Source of the DNA: a virus
DNA length: 20,056 nucleotides
Direction: 5' to 3' (one strand)
IMG/VR virus record: IMGVR_UViG_3300049629_000427
Span: 1-20,056 of that record
The translations under genes and the position numbers were made by a program. The notes beneath the pieces are model-generated. The model ran no database searches, was not told where the DNA came from, and was given only the letters and a program-made list of their open reading frames with translations. This document shows, piece after piece, positions 1 through 7,207 of the stretch. Position 1 is the stretch's first letter; every line of letters starts with the position of its first letter.

Positions 1-2
1 GC

Positions 3-80
3 AGAAAGGCGCAGCAAGCGATGCGTAGCGGGCGCGAGATACCGCTGTTTCGAACCAGCGACCATTGGGACTATTGGTGA
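3..80 (+). CDS. C-terminal end of an upstream gene (partial)
   Basis: An open frame enters from the left edge and reads through to a TGA at 78-80, ending in residues SDHWDYW. It stops five bases before the ATG of the next gene, which is the same tight packing seen throughout the window, so it is probably the tail of a real upstream protein. Only 25 residues are visible and none identify a family. The frame could also be open by chance over so short a distance. Confidence 0.4.
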   Translation, partial: RKAQQAMRSGREIPLFRTSDHWDYW

Positions 81-85
81 TAACT

Positions 86-682
86 ATGAAAATGCGAAAC
101 GCTTTACCCTTGCTTGCTCTAATTTGCTTTACCGGCTGCGAGGCAATTATCCCGAGCGGAAAGGCTTTACCGAAGCCGCCTGTAGTTGTTACTCCAACAA
201 AGGACGCACAACGGATTGAACTTGTGATACGAGTTGACGGCGAAGGCCGGATAAAACTCGACGGAAACAGCACAATCGGCATTACGTCAGACAGCGTCCG
301 TCTAAACCGCTGTGTTTGCGGTGCCGATTGTGCTTCTCTCACCAACCCTGCGCAAGGGATTGAAACCGGCATGCCCACGTCGGTGGACGCAACAGAACTA
401 CGGCAGGATGCTGACCCAAGTTCGTCGCGGCGCAGGGCGGAGAAACCAATTGTCAGGCTCTACGCGCCGGACTGGTGTCAGTATTGCAAGCCGGTTGAAG
501 CGGCGTTTGCTTTGCGAAAGGACTTGCCGTTCGAGTTCGTCGTCGTGCGAGGCGAGACTCCAGCGGCGCAGTCCTATCCGTGGATCACGTGGACGCGCAG
601 CGATGGCGTCGTGATGAATTTCGACAGCTACACGTGGCTCGGTGTTGATAACGTCATCAATGGGTGGAGGGCGAACCAATGA
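86..682 (+). CDS. Thioredoxin-like lipoprotein
   Basis: A 198-residue protein. ATG 86 is preferred over the TTG at 65 because GGTGA lies five bases upstream and it begins a clean signal peptide: Met-Lys-Met-Arg, a hydrophobic core, then a lipobox-like FTGC with Cys18 as the likely lipidated residue. A Pro-rich linker (about residues 25-38) follows, then a region of unknown fold containing a Cys cluster (C76, C78, C82). The C-terminal half (about 120-198) looks like a thioredoxin/glutaredoxin fold with the active-site motif WCQYCKP (C131, C134) and a YPWITW segment that resembles the usual cis-Pro loop. The family reduces or exchanges disulfides; here it would act at the outer face of a membrane. 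Its stop overlaps the next start (ATGA). A thiol oxidoreductase lipoprotein beside a packaging module is unusual; it may be a host-modifying gene, or host DNA at a prophage edge. Confidence 0.8.
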   Translation: MKMRNALPLLALICFTGCEAIIPSGKALPKPPVVVTPTKDAQRIELVIRVDGEGRIKLDGNSTIGITSDSVRLNRCVCGADCASLTNPAQGIETGMPTSVDATELRQDADPSSSRRRAEKPIVRLYAPDWCQYCKPVEAAFALRKDLPFEFVVVRGETPAAQSYPWITWTRSDGVVMNFDSYTWLGVDNVINGWRANQ

Positions 683-924
683 CGATCGAGGACGCGTTGC
701 GGTACGAGGTGGCTGCGTCGTGGATAGTTCGGCTAGTTGTCAAAAGCGAATGGATTCGGGATGTGGCTGCGATCTATTACGCGTGGAAAACGAACCGCAA
801 ATGGTGTCATTACGCTCGATCCTGCGAGCCTGACAAGGATGCTTATCTGATGGTTGAAAGCGGTATGAAAACGCGTAGTAAATGCAGTGAAAACGGGCCT
901 AAAAACAGCACAAAAACGCTATAA
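679..924 (+). CDS. Small protein of unknown function
   Basis: An 81-residue protein. The ATG at 679 is chosen over an in-frame GTG-type start at 664 because it overlaps the preceding TGA (ATGA) and has GGAGG about ten bases upstream. The first 50 residues look helical and amphipathic, with aromatic-rich stretches (AIYYAWKTNRKWCHYA). The tail is Lys/Ser/Asn-rich and probably disordered. There is no transmembrane segment, zinc site or HNH motif, and I do not recognise a family. Its position just before the terminase genes suggests an accessory packaging or regulatory role, but this rests on context only. Confidence 0.55.
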   Translation: MTIEDALRYEVAASWIVRLVVKSEWIRDVAAIYYAWKTNRKWCHYARSCEPDKDAYLMVESGMKTRSKCSENGPKNSTKTL

Positions 925-1079
925 TTTTCAATCAAATGCGAGAAAACGGCGATGAAAAACAGGCTAATTTATAGCACCTGCGGTTTAGGGGTCCTCCTGG
1001 AAAGGCGGAGAAAGCGCGCGAGTAGGAAATCGCTAAATTTTTGTAGATAAGCACCATCGCAGAACGGTATTCCTCGTAA
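920..1079 (+). promoter_or_regulatory. Gap before terminase genes: weak promoter candidate, possible cos region
   Basis: This is the longest non-coding gap in the left part of the window and is more AT-rich than the flanking genes. A perfect TATAAT lies at 920-925, overlapping the previous stop codon, but there is no recognisable -35 hexamer 16-18 bases upstream, so the promoter call is weak. In lambda-like phages the cos site lies immediately upstream of the small terminase gene, which is where this gap sits. I see no convincing long inverted repeat or direct-repeat array to confirm binding sites. Confidence 0.25.
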
Positions 1080-1640
1080 ATGCAAGCCAAAAAAGCCACA
1101 ACTCGGAAAGTTTCCAAGGAAAGGATCGTCAAGACAATTGCCGAGGCAGCCCAGATTCTCGGTGTCAGTGAGCGAACGATCAATCAGTGGAAGCGTAAGG
1201 GCATGCCCTACGAGGACAATGGCTGGATCAATCTGGATGACGTTGAGGCGTGGCATGAGGCTGTTGTTCAGCCCAACGACAATCGACGCATCGGCGAGAA
1301 GAACGCCGACATCAAAGAGGTTGAGCTTCAGATTGCACAGGAGAAGCTCCGGACGCTTCAGGAGCGCAACGAGGCGTTGGCTCATGCTCGCAAGGTCCGA
1401 GAGCGAAACATCCTGGCTCGGGCGGAGTATGAGCAGTTCCTGATTGATGTCGTGACTATTACACGTGACGGCATTCAGGCGTTGCCCGACCAGTTGGCGA
1501 AGCAGGGTTCGACTCCTGATCAGCAAGGCAAGATCTACGGCGAAACAACCCGGATAGTGAGAGCGGCGTTGCTTCAGATGGAAGAATTGCTACAAAGGAA
1601 GGAGGCAGCGTTTTCCGATGTCGACGACTCCGAGAGCTAA
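1080..1640 (+). CDS. terS: Terminase small subunit (Nu1-like)
   Basis: A 186-residue protein. The ATG at 1080 is the earliest possible start because TAA stands immediately before it in frame; there is no strong ribosome-binding site. Residues about 17-60 form a MerR/Nu1-type winged helix-turn-helix (IAEAAQILGVSERTINQWKRKGMP followed by the wing and a VEAWHEAV helix). A charged helical segment at about 75-118 is probably a coiled coil for oligomerisation, and the C-terminal helices (120-186) would contact the large subunit. In lambda, Nu1 recognises cos and regulates the terminase ATPase. The large subunit gene follows within 170 bases, which supports the call. Other small terminase types remain possible, but the HTH plus coiled-coil layout fits well. 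Confidence 0.8.
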   Translation: MQAKKATTRKVSKERIVKTIAEAAQILGVSERTINQWKRKGMPYEDNGWINLDDVEAWHEAVVQPNDNRRIGEKNADIKEVELQIAQEKLRTLQERNEALAHARKVRERNILARAEYEQFLIDVVTITRDGIQALPDQLAKQGSTPDQQGKIYGETTRIVRAALLQMEELLQRKEAAFSDVDDSES

Positions 1641-1642
1641 CC

Positions 1643-1879
1643 ATGCGCAGAAGTCAAAGGCCAGTCCAGTTGGGAAGCCGCGTTGGCTCCCGTGGTGTGA
1701 TACTGCGTCAGATCAATGTCGCGATTGATGCGCGGGAGTTTCAGCAGCTCCACCGTGAGGCGGAATCGCTTGGAGTAACTCCGACAGAGATAGTCAGAGG
1801 TCTGATCTATGGCAGGCACCGCGACGAAGCGGCGGCGCAAACTCTGGTCCTCAGTGGCGAGCGCGTTCCGGTTTGCTGA
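1643..1879 (+). CDS. Ribbon-helix-helix-like small protein
   Basis: A 78-residue protein starting two bases after the small terminase stop. Residues about 22-56 fit the ribbon-helix-helix pattern of Arc/MetJ-type DNA-binding proteins: a basic strand (RQINVAID) followed by two helices separated by a GVT turn (FQQLHREAESLGVTPTEIVRGLI). Its last 71 bases overlap the start of the large terminase in another frame, an unusually long overlap. If real it could be a transcriptional regulator of the late operon or an accessory DNA-binding packaging factor. The clear RHH pattern argues against a chance frame, but the overlap and lack of a strong ribosome-binding site lower confidence. Confidence 0.6.
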   Translation: MRRSQRPVQLGSRVGSRGVILRQINVAIDAREFQQLHREAESLGVTPTEIVRGLIYGRHRDEAAAQTLVLSGERVPVC

Positions 1880-3860
1880 GCGCCCGCAGACGCTGAAATG
1901 GGTGCCTGAGAACATTCGAATTCCGGCGGAGTTAGAGACTCCCGGCGCGTTCGACATGAACCTCTTCCCGCATGTGGAAGGAGTGTTACAGGCCGCAGAC
2001 GATCCCGACGTTCGTGAGATCTACCTGCGATGGTCGACTCGAAACGGTAAGACGTTGACCGCGTTGTCGATCGTCCTCGGGCTCGTCTCAGAGACTGGCA
2101 GGCCGGGGATGATCTGCTCGGTCGACGAAGAACGAGTCAACGACCTGATTGACTCCGAAGTCTGGCCGATGCTGGAAGCGTGCGAGAAGACTCGTGACCG
2201 GTTGCCGCCGACCTGGAAGAGGTCCGTCAAGCGTGGCGTGGTCATCGGCAAGGCACGCATTCGAAGGGCGTTTCAGAAGTCAAAGAGCAAGCTGGCCAGC
2301 TTCCCGGCGTGCTATGGGCTCGGCAACGAGGTTGGATTGTGGAGCGTTGCGGCGATCGGTCGCTTCCGGCATCGAGCGCGCTTGTTCCCGTTTCACTCAC
2401 TGCTCGTGTTTGAAGGTAAGCCAGAAGACAAGGGCTCTTGTGCCATCTCTCATTTGTGTGAGAAGGATTCCACACAGCGGCGTTTTCGTTACGTGCCTTG
2501 CCCTCATTGCGGCAAGTATCAGCGGTTGGAGTGGGGCGACAACAAGCCGGATTCTCCGGGCGTGAAGTGGGAGCAAGCTCCTGATGGAAGAGAAAATGCA
2601 GCAAAGCACGCGCGGGAAACGGCTCACTATCGATGCGTGAACGGCTGCCGAATCGAGAACCAACACCGAGCACAGATGATGAGGGCTGGTGTGTGGGTTC
2701 CTGAAGGCTGCCATGTCGCTGATGACGGAACAATTGCAGGTAAGCCCAATCAGCCTTCACGCTATGTGGCTTTTGATTCGTTGTCCGCGTTGTACTCCCT
2801 GGCCATCGACGGCTGGGGTCAGTTGGTTGCTGAGTGGTTCGACGCAAAGGGTAAGATCGAATCGATCAAGGAGTTCTTCACCGCGACTCTCGCTCAGGCG
2901 TGGGAAGTCAAAGAGCAACGCATCGAGCCGCATGAGATCGGCAAGCGACTTGCGAGCCACGAACCGCGCGCGACCGTTCCAGATTGGGGAGTTTTTCTTA
3001 CACAGTCTTTTGACGTCCAGACGGCTGGAGGAAATCTTACATTTCCTTGGATGACGTGTGCATGGGGCGGGCATCAGCGGGGGCACGTCGTCGACTATGG
3101 CGTTTGTCGAAGTCTCGATGACTTCAGAAACATGATCGCGATGCAGACGTTCGCGAAGTCGAATGGAATGAAACTGTCACCATCGTGGCGGTCGATCGAC
3201 TCGACGGACGGAAACGTGCAGGAAGAGGTGTTTGAGATCTGTCGTCAGTTTAAGCGGCTGCTGCCGAGACGTGGTGGATCCTATCCATTCGGAGAAGGAT
3301 TCAGGCTTTCGACGATCGGCGCTACATCGGAGAACTCTGCAAGAAGAGTTACACCGACAGACTGCATCGACATGGGCGGCGTGATAGATGGGCAGCCTGT
3401 TTTGATCACGGTCAACACCGAAAGAAGTCAGCAGTGGGTCAATCGACAGCTTGATGGATCGCTCGCAAAAGAAGCCCCGAATCGGCTGACGCTGTGTGCC
3501 GATGCTGCAATCGATGCTCTGCTGCATGAGCAACTCTGCAATGAGCATCGCGTCAAAGAGACCAACAAGAATGGCTATGAGTCTTTCAAGTGGAAGCGAA
3601 TCGACTTCACGAAGCCAAACGACTGGCGGGACGTTCTGCGTGACTGTTGGACTCTGGCGCAACTTGTTACGTGCGACGGCGCATGGTGGGCCAATGTGAC
3701 GGATATCAAGCCGGTCGATGAAACAGTTGCTACACAACAAACGCAGCAGCAGACTGCCATCAATCAGGCGGGCACGCAGTCACTGGCGGGGCTCTCAACG
3801 GGGTCTTCCGGGTTCGGTCTAAACTGGGAGCGTGGCGGGCGTCGTAAAGGTTGGACTTGA
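1809..3860 (+). CDS. terL: Terminase large subunit (lambda GpA family)
   Basis: A 683-residue packaging motor and nuclease. The start is set by AGAGG eight bases before ATG 1809. The N-terminal ATPase has a Walker A-like WSTRNGKT at about 76-82. The usual acidic Walker B (an Asp-Glu pair) appears as GNEVGLW at about 172-178, with Asn where Asp is expected. Family landmarks follow: a CPHCG zinc-knuckle half (231-235) and a YRCVNGC half about 40 residues later, then the characteristic 'RAQMMRAGVWV' segment. The C-terminal nuclease begins near LTQSFDVQTAGG, whose Asp matches the family's conserved DVQ, and continues with SIDSTDGN. The end contains DWRDVLRDCWTLAQL, the usual helical close of GpA proteins, then a Gln/Gly-rich tail. 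It cuts concatemers and pumps DNA into the prohead through the portal. Confidence 0.93.
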   Translation: MAGTATKRRRKLWSSVASAFRFAERPQTLKWVPENIRIPAELETPGAFDMNLFPHVEGVLQAADDPDVREIYLRWSTRNGKTLTALSIVLGLVSETGRPGMICSVDEERVNDLIDSEVWPMLEACEKTRDRLPPTWKRSVKRGVVIGKARIRRAFQKSKSKLASFPACYGLGNEVGLWSVAAIGRFRHRARLFPFHSLLVFEGKPEDKGSCAISHLCEKDSTQRRFRYVPCPHCGKYQRLEWGDNKPDSPGVKWEQAPDGRENAAKHARETAHYRCVNGCRIENQHRAQMMRAGVWVPEGCHVADDGTIAGKPNQPSRYVAFDSLSALYSLAIDGWGQLVAEWFDAKGKIESIKEFFTATLAQAWEVKEQRIEPHEIGKRLASHEPRATVPDWGVFLTQSFDVQTAGGNLTFPWMTCAWGGHQRGHVVDYGVCRSLDDFRNMIAMQTFAKSNGMKLSPSWRSIDSTDGNVQEEVFEICRQFKRLLPRRGGSYPFGEGFRLSTIGATSENSARRVTPTDCIDMGGVIDGQPVLITVNTERSQQWVNRQLDGSLAKEAPNRLTLCADAAIDALLHEQLCNEHRVKETNKNGYESFKWKRIDFTKPNDWRDVLRDCWTLAQLVTCDGAWWANVTDIKPVDETVATQQTQQQTAINQAGTQSLAGLSTGSSGFGLNWERGGRRKGWT

Positions 3861-3893
3861 CAGAACGCCGGACTATTGCACGCTCCGGCGGGC

Positions 3894-4178
3894 ATGACGA
3901 CTCCCATCTTCGCCTACCGCAAATACATGCTTCAGCCAACGCTGGCACTGCGTAGGGAATGGTGCGCGAACTTTCTTGAGGAACTCGACGCGTTCATGAT
4001 CGGCCAGCGTGGCGTCGACGGATCGATGCAGTTCCCGACGAAAGAGCTACACGCAGAGGCAATCGCAGCGCTTGCTGAGTACGACCGCCAGTTCATGGCG
4101 TCTCCCGCTGGAGTTAGCGCTGACTCTGCTCCGATGTTTGCGCGCGTCGCGATGATCAATGGAAGGAGACTTCCATGA
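3894..4178 (+). CDS. Small head protein between terminase and portal, unknown
   Basis: A 94-residue protein from ATG 3894; an in-frame TTG at 3876 is the alternative, and neither has a strong ribosome-binding site. It is rich in helix-forming residues (about 12-34 and 45-62) and has no membrane segment or cysteine motif. It sits exactly where lambda encodes the head-tail joining protein gpW, but the sequence does not resemble gpW and is longer. Its stop overlaps the portal start (ATGA), so it is translated together with the portal. Function unknown; a head-completion role is possible from position only. Confidence 0.65.
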   Translation: MTTPIFAYRKYMLQPTLALRREWCANFLEELDAFMIGQRGVDGSMQFPTKELHAEAIAALAEYDRQFMASPAGVSADSAPMFARVAMINGRRLP

Positions 4179-5767
4179 GTCGCATTCAAGACACGTGGCT
4201 CGACCGCGCAATCAGATTCGTGAGCCCTGTAACTGCGCTCAATCGTCAAGTCGCAAGGCGTGCTCTTGCGTCTTACGACATGGCCGACAGGACCAGTCCA
4301 CTCAATCGCGAGCGGGACTTGCTTGGCGGTCCTGGTGATCGGCATTTGAAGCCGACCGTGTTATGGGATCTCCGCGAAACGTCTCGGTCGCTGATGCGAA
4401 CAGATGGACTCGCACGAGGTGTGATTGATCGCAGTGTTGAGAATGTCATCGGTCCCAGCGGATTCGACCTTAAACCGGCGACTCTCAATGAGGATCTCAA
4501 CAAGCAGATCTCAGAAGACTGGCTCGTCTGGCTGTCAACATGCGACGTGCGTCGTGAGGTCGATGGGTGGCAGTTGTTTCGCAGGGCCTACCGTGAACAG
4601 CTCATTGCCGGTGACAACTGGTGCGAGTTTGATCCAGATGACAACGACGGCGACGGCGGTTTGTTCTTCTTCGAAGGCGAACGTGTCGTCAATCCTGCTG
4701 CTCAACCGAGCGCCACAACCAACGGCGTGAAGTTCGATTCTCGTGGAAGAAAAATTGCAGTCTGGGTTTCGGACGTCCAGCCAAGCAGTCTGGCTACAGC
4801 GTCTTCGAAAGGCCGTTGGCACGAGGCTGACAAGCTCGTTCAGTGGTGGAATCCAGAGCGTTCATCTCAGTCTCGCGGTTGCCCTGTTTTCGCGTCTCTG
4901 ATTCGCGAATTCGACGACCTCGATGACCTGCTTCAGTACGAGATGATGGCCGCGAAATGGATGGCAGCGAACCCGGTTTGGATCGAGTCCGACAATCCGA
5001 TGGGGCTCGCCAAATCGATCAGCACGATTCTCGACGACAAAGGTAATCTTCAGGCTGACTTTCGGCCAGGTCCAAACATTGGTCCGAAGGGCTCGAAGCC
5101 TCACGCGCTGGCGCCTGCGCGTCCGTCAAACACGTTCAACGAATACGTGATGCTGATGTGCAGGATGGTCGGGTTGCCGCTCGGGCTGCCTCTGGAATTA
5201 GTGTTACTCGACTTCTCTCGGGTCAACTTTGCGTCGAGTCGACAGCTTCTGAATCAAGCACAGCGTCACTTCATGACCGAGCAGAATCAGTTTGCGTTCT
5301 CAGTGTCGAAAATCTATCGATGGTGGCTGCAAAGACGCATTCAACGCGGATTCTACGCTGAATACGCCCAGGAAATCGCGAGCGGTCGCATCTATGCACA
5401 CTCATGGGGAACGCCTCGATGGCCGTCTCCAAATCCGCTGCAAGACGCTCAAGCGGCTGAGATCGGAATTCTCAACGCGTTCGAATCGCGGACCAATCAC
5501 AACCGCAATCGTGATGTCGATCAGGCGGAAATCGCCGCAGAACTGGCTCGTGAGGCTGCTGCCGGTGCGACGACGTCTCAGGCTGGCCAGAGTAACAATT
5601 CCGACATCGCAGCAAGTCTAGTGAAGCTCGCGAAGAACGCAGAGCAGCGGGCACAAGAGGCCGAGTCTGGTGACGTGGACGTCGAAACGTGGAGTTCAAC
5701 AGCTCGCGACGAGATCGCAACGATCAAGGCTGTTGCTGCTGCAATCGGCGCATGGAGGACAGCATGA
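4175..5767 (+). CDS. Portal protein (lambda gpB family)
   Basis: A 530-residue protein, the usual length for lambda-type portals. GGAAGGAG lies seven bases before ATG 4175, which overlaps the upstream stop. Family signs run in order: the N-terminal YDMADRTSPLNR segment, the paired-helix stretch with LRETSRSLMRTDGLARGVIDRSVENVIGPSG (about 66-96), an acidic insertion with DPDDNDGDGG (about 152-161), and the late region LPLELVLLDFSRVNFASSRQLLNQA (about 338-362), typical of the portal crown/wing. The last 60 residues are Ala/Gln-rich and helical. Twelve copies would form the ring at the capsid vertex through which DNA is packaged and to which neck proteins attach. The protease gene follows with an ATGA overlap. 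Confidence 0.92.
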   Translation: MSRIQDTWLDRAIRFVSPVTALNRQVARRALASYDMADRTSPLNRERDLLGGPGDRHLKPTVLWDLRETSRSLMRTDGLARGVIDRSVENVIGPSGFDLKPATLNEDLNKQISEDWLVWLSTCDVRREVDGWQLFRRAYREQLIAGDNWCEFDPDDNDGDGGLFFFEGERVVNPAAQPSATTNGVKFDSRGRKIAVWVSDVQPSSLATASSKGRWHEADKLVQWWNPERSSQSRGCPVFASLIREFDDLDDLLQYEMMAAKWMAANPVWIESDNPMGLAKSISTILDDKGNLQADFRPGPNIGPKGSKPHALAPARPSNTFNEYVMLMCRMVGLPLGLPLELVLLDFSRVNFASSRQLLNQAQRHFMTEQNQFAFSVSKIYRWWLQRRIQRGFYAEYAQEIASGRIYAHSWGTPRWPSPNPLQDAQAAEIGILNAFESRTNHNRNRDVDQAEIAAELAREAAAGATTSQAGQSNNSDIAASLVKLAKNAEQRAQEAESGDVDVETWSSTARDEIATIKAVAAAIGAWRTA

Positions 5768-6678
5768 TCGACCAACTCTTAATGGAGTTCTCGGCTCATC
5801 CTCTGTGTGTTCACGAGGCATCGTTTGCGGCGTGGCTGCGATCAACTTCCGCGCTTGCCTATGACTACGTCATCGCGAATGCAAAGGGTGAGAAGGGTCG
5901 CCCTGCCTATTCTCGCATGGTCGGGAGTGCTGCCGTTCTGGACGTCAGCGGGATCATCAATCAACGCGGTGATCTTCAATCGAAGCTTACGAACTCGCGC
6001 ATCCTGTTTCCCGCTGAGACTGCGGCCGCGCATGTGATGGAGCTTGCATCCGATCCGTCGGTTCGATCGATCGTGCTCGACATCAACAGTGGCGGCGGAA
6101 CAGTGGCTGGCACGTCAGCTCTTAGCGATGCAATCAATCAGGCAAAGGCAGTAAAGCCCGTCGTCGCGATGGTCAACGAATACGCCTATTCGGCAGCCTA
6201 CTGGATTGCGTCTGCGGCTGATCGTGTAGTTATTACTCCAGAGGGCGGGGCCGGTTCGATCGGCGTTTACACGCAGCACTTCGACCCCAGCAAACTCTAC
6301 GAAGACATCGGCATCAAGGTCACGACGTTCCATGCAGGCGAGCTAAAGGCAGCCCAGGTACGACCGTTGAACGAGAAGACTTCCGCCGCATTTCAGGCCG
6401 AAGTCGACGCGATTGAGCGGCAGTTTGTCGCAGCCGTTGCCGCGAATCGAAACACAACCGTCTCCGACGTGCGCGAACGCATGGCAGACGCGCGGACATT
6501 TGTGGGGCGAGAGGCCGTCAAGGCGGGGCTCGCTGATTCTGTCGGGCGGTTGTCCGACGTTCTTTCGTCACTCCAATCACAGGGGAATAGCAATGCCACA
6601 ACTGGCAGAAGGCGATCAACAGTCGCAGCAGCAACCGCAACAGTCATTTATCGAAATTCCATGCAACGTCAGCGTTGA
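5764..6678 (+). CDS. Prohead protease, S49/SppA family (lambda gpC-like)
   Basis: A 304-residue protein. ATG 5764 is chosen over 5689 and 5752 because it overlaps the portal stop (ATGA) and has GGAGGA four to five bases upstream. The ClpP/SppA fold is evident from LDVSGII (59-65), VLDINSGGGTV (104-114) and the nucleophile region YAYSAAYW with Ser143. The basic partner is Lys195 in HAGELKAA. The 52-residue Ser-Lys spacing equals that of Bacillus subtilis SppA (Ser147/Lys199). GAGSIGV follows the nucleophile as in the family. It would cleave the scaffold and itself during head maturation. The last 30 residues (Thr/Arg/Ala-rich) overlap the next gene in another frame, so scaffold sequence that is fused to this protease in lambda is separate here. 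Confidence 0.92.
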   Translation: MIDQLLMEFSAHPLCVHEASFAAWLRSTSALAYDYVIANAKGEKGRPAYSRMVGSAAVLDVSGIINQRGDLQSKLTNSRILFPAETAAAHVMELASDPSVRSIVLDINSGGGTVAGTSALSDAINQAKAVKPVVAMVNEYAYSAAYWIASAADRVVITPEGGAGSIGVYTQHFDPSKLYEDIGIKVTTFHAGELKAAQVRPLNEKTSAAFQAEVDAIERQFVAAVAANRNTTVSDVRERMADARTFVGREAVKAGLADSVGRLSDVLSSLQSQGNSNATTGRRRSTVAAATATVIYRNSMQRQR

Positions 6679-7153
6679 TCAGCTTCGAATCGGCAGTCCT
6701 GAGGCTGTTGCGAGCATTGAATCGCAAGCCGCAGACAAGGCCCGCGTTGACGAACGTCAGCGTCTGGCAGGACTGAGCGCCGCGTTCGCAGACTCTCCTG
6801 AGTTCGTCGCTGAATGCGTGTCCAAGGGTCTGTCTGTTGAGTCCGCGAAGGCTGCTCGATTCGACGCCGTCTCTCAGCAGCTCGCGGAAGTGCGGACTGA
6901 GAACGAGAAGCTCGTTAACGAGAACAAAGACCTCAAGGCACGCATCGAAAAGACCAAGGTCGGCTTCGTTGAGGAGCCATCTGGCGAGCAATCAGACGGA
7001 AACGCGGCATCGATCGAGTCACGCGTTGATGCCGCTTGGAGCGCCAACGGCGGCAACTGCCAATCTAAGTTCAACGGCGACAAGAAGGCATTCGCCGCAT
7101 TGATGGTGAGAACGCCTGAGCGTCTCAGCCAGTACCAGCCAGAAGTCAAGTAA
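6593..7153 (+). CDS. Scaffold-like head assembly protein
   Basis: A 186-residue protein with AGGGG seven bases before ATG 6593, so initiation inside the protease gene is likely; the overlap is 86 bases in the +1 frame. The N-terminus is a Gln-rich, probably disordered stretch (about 8-18). Residues about 45-90 contain a segment (DKARVDERQRLAGL...GLSVESAKAA) that resembles the helical extension found after S49 domains in many phage protease-scaffold fusions. A strong coiled coil spans about 89-121 (QQLAEVRTENEKLVNENKDLKARIEK). No cysteine- or metal-binding motif is seen. Position, coiled coil and low complexity support an internal scaffold comparable to lambda Nu3, cleaved by the upstream protease. 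The identification is inferred, not homology-proven. Confidence 0.75.
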   Translation: MPQLAEGDQQSQQQPQQSFIEIPCNVSVDQLRIGSPEAVASIESQAADKARVDERQRLAGLSAAFADSPEFVAECVSKGLSVESAKAARFDAVSQQLAEVRTENEKLVNENKDLKARIEKTKVGFVEEPSGEQSDGNAASIESRVDAAWSANGGNCQSKFNGDKKAFAALMVRTPERLSQYQPEVK

Positions 7154-7207
7154 CGATCGCGCGTGCGTTCGCAGTGTGTCACGTTTCTTACTGTAGGAGA
7201 TATTACA

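Noticed and set aside
920-925. Strong sigma-70 promoter
   Set aside because: The -10 hexamer is perfect but no -35-like hexamer is present at the right distance, so it was kept only as a weak candidate within the gap.
2242-2847. Antisense open frame of 201 codons opposite terL
   Set aside because: The + strand terminase frame carries clear conserved motifs here; the opposite frame has none.
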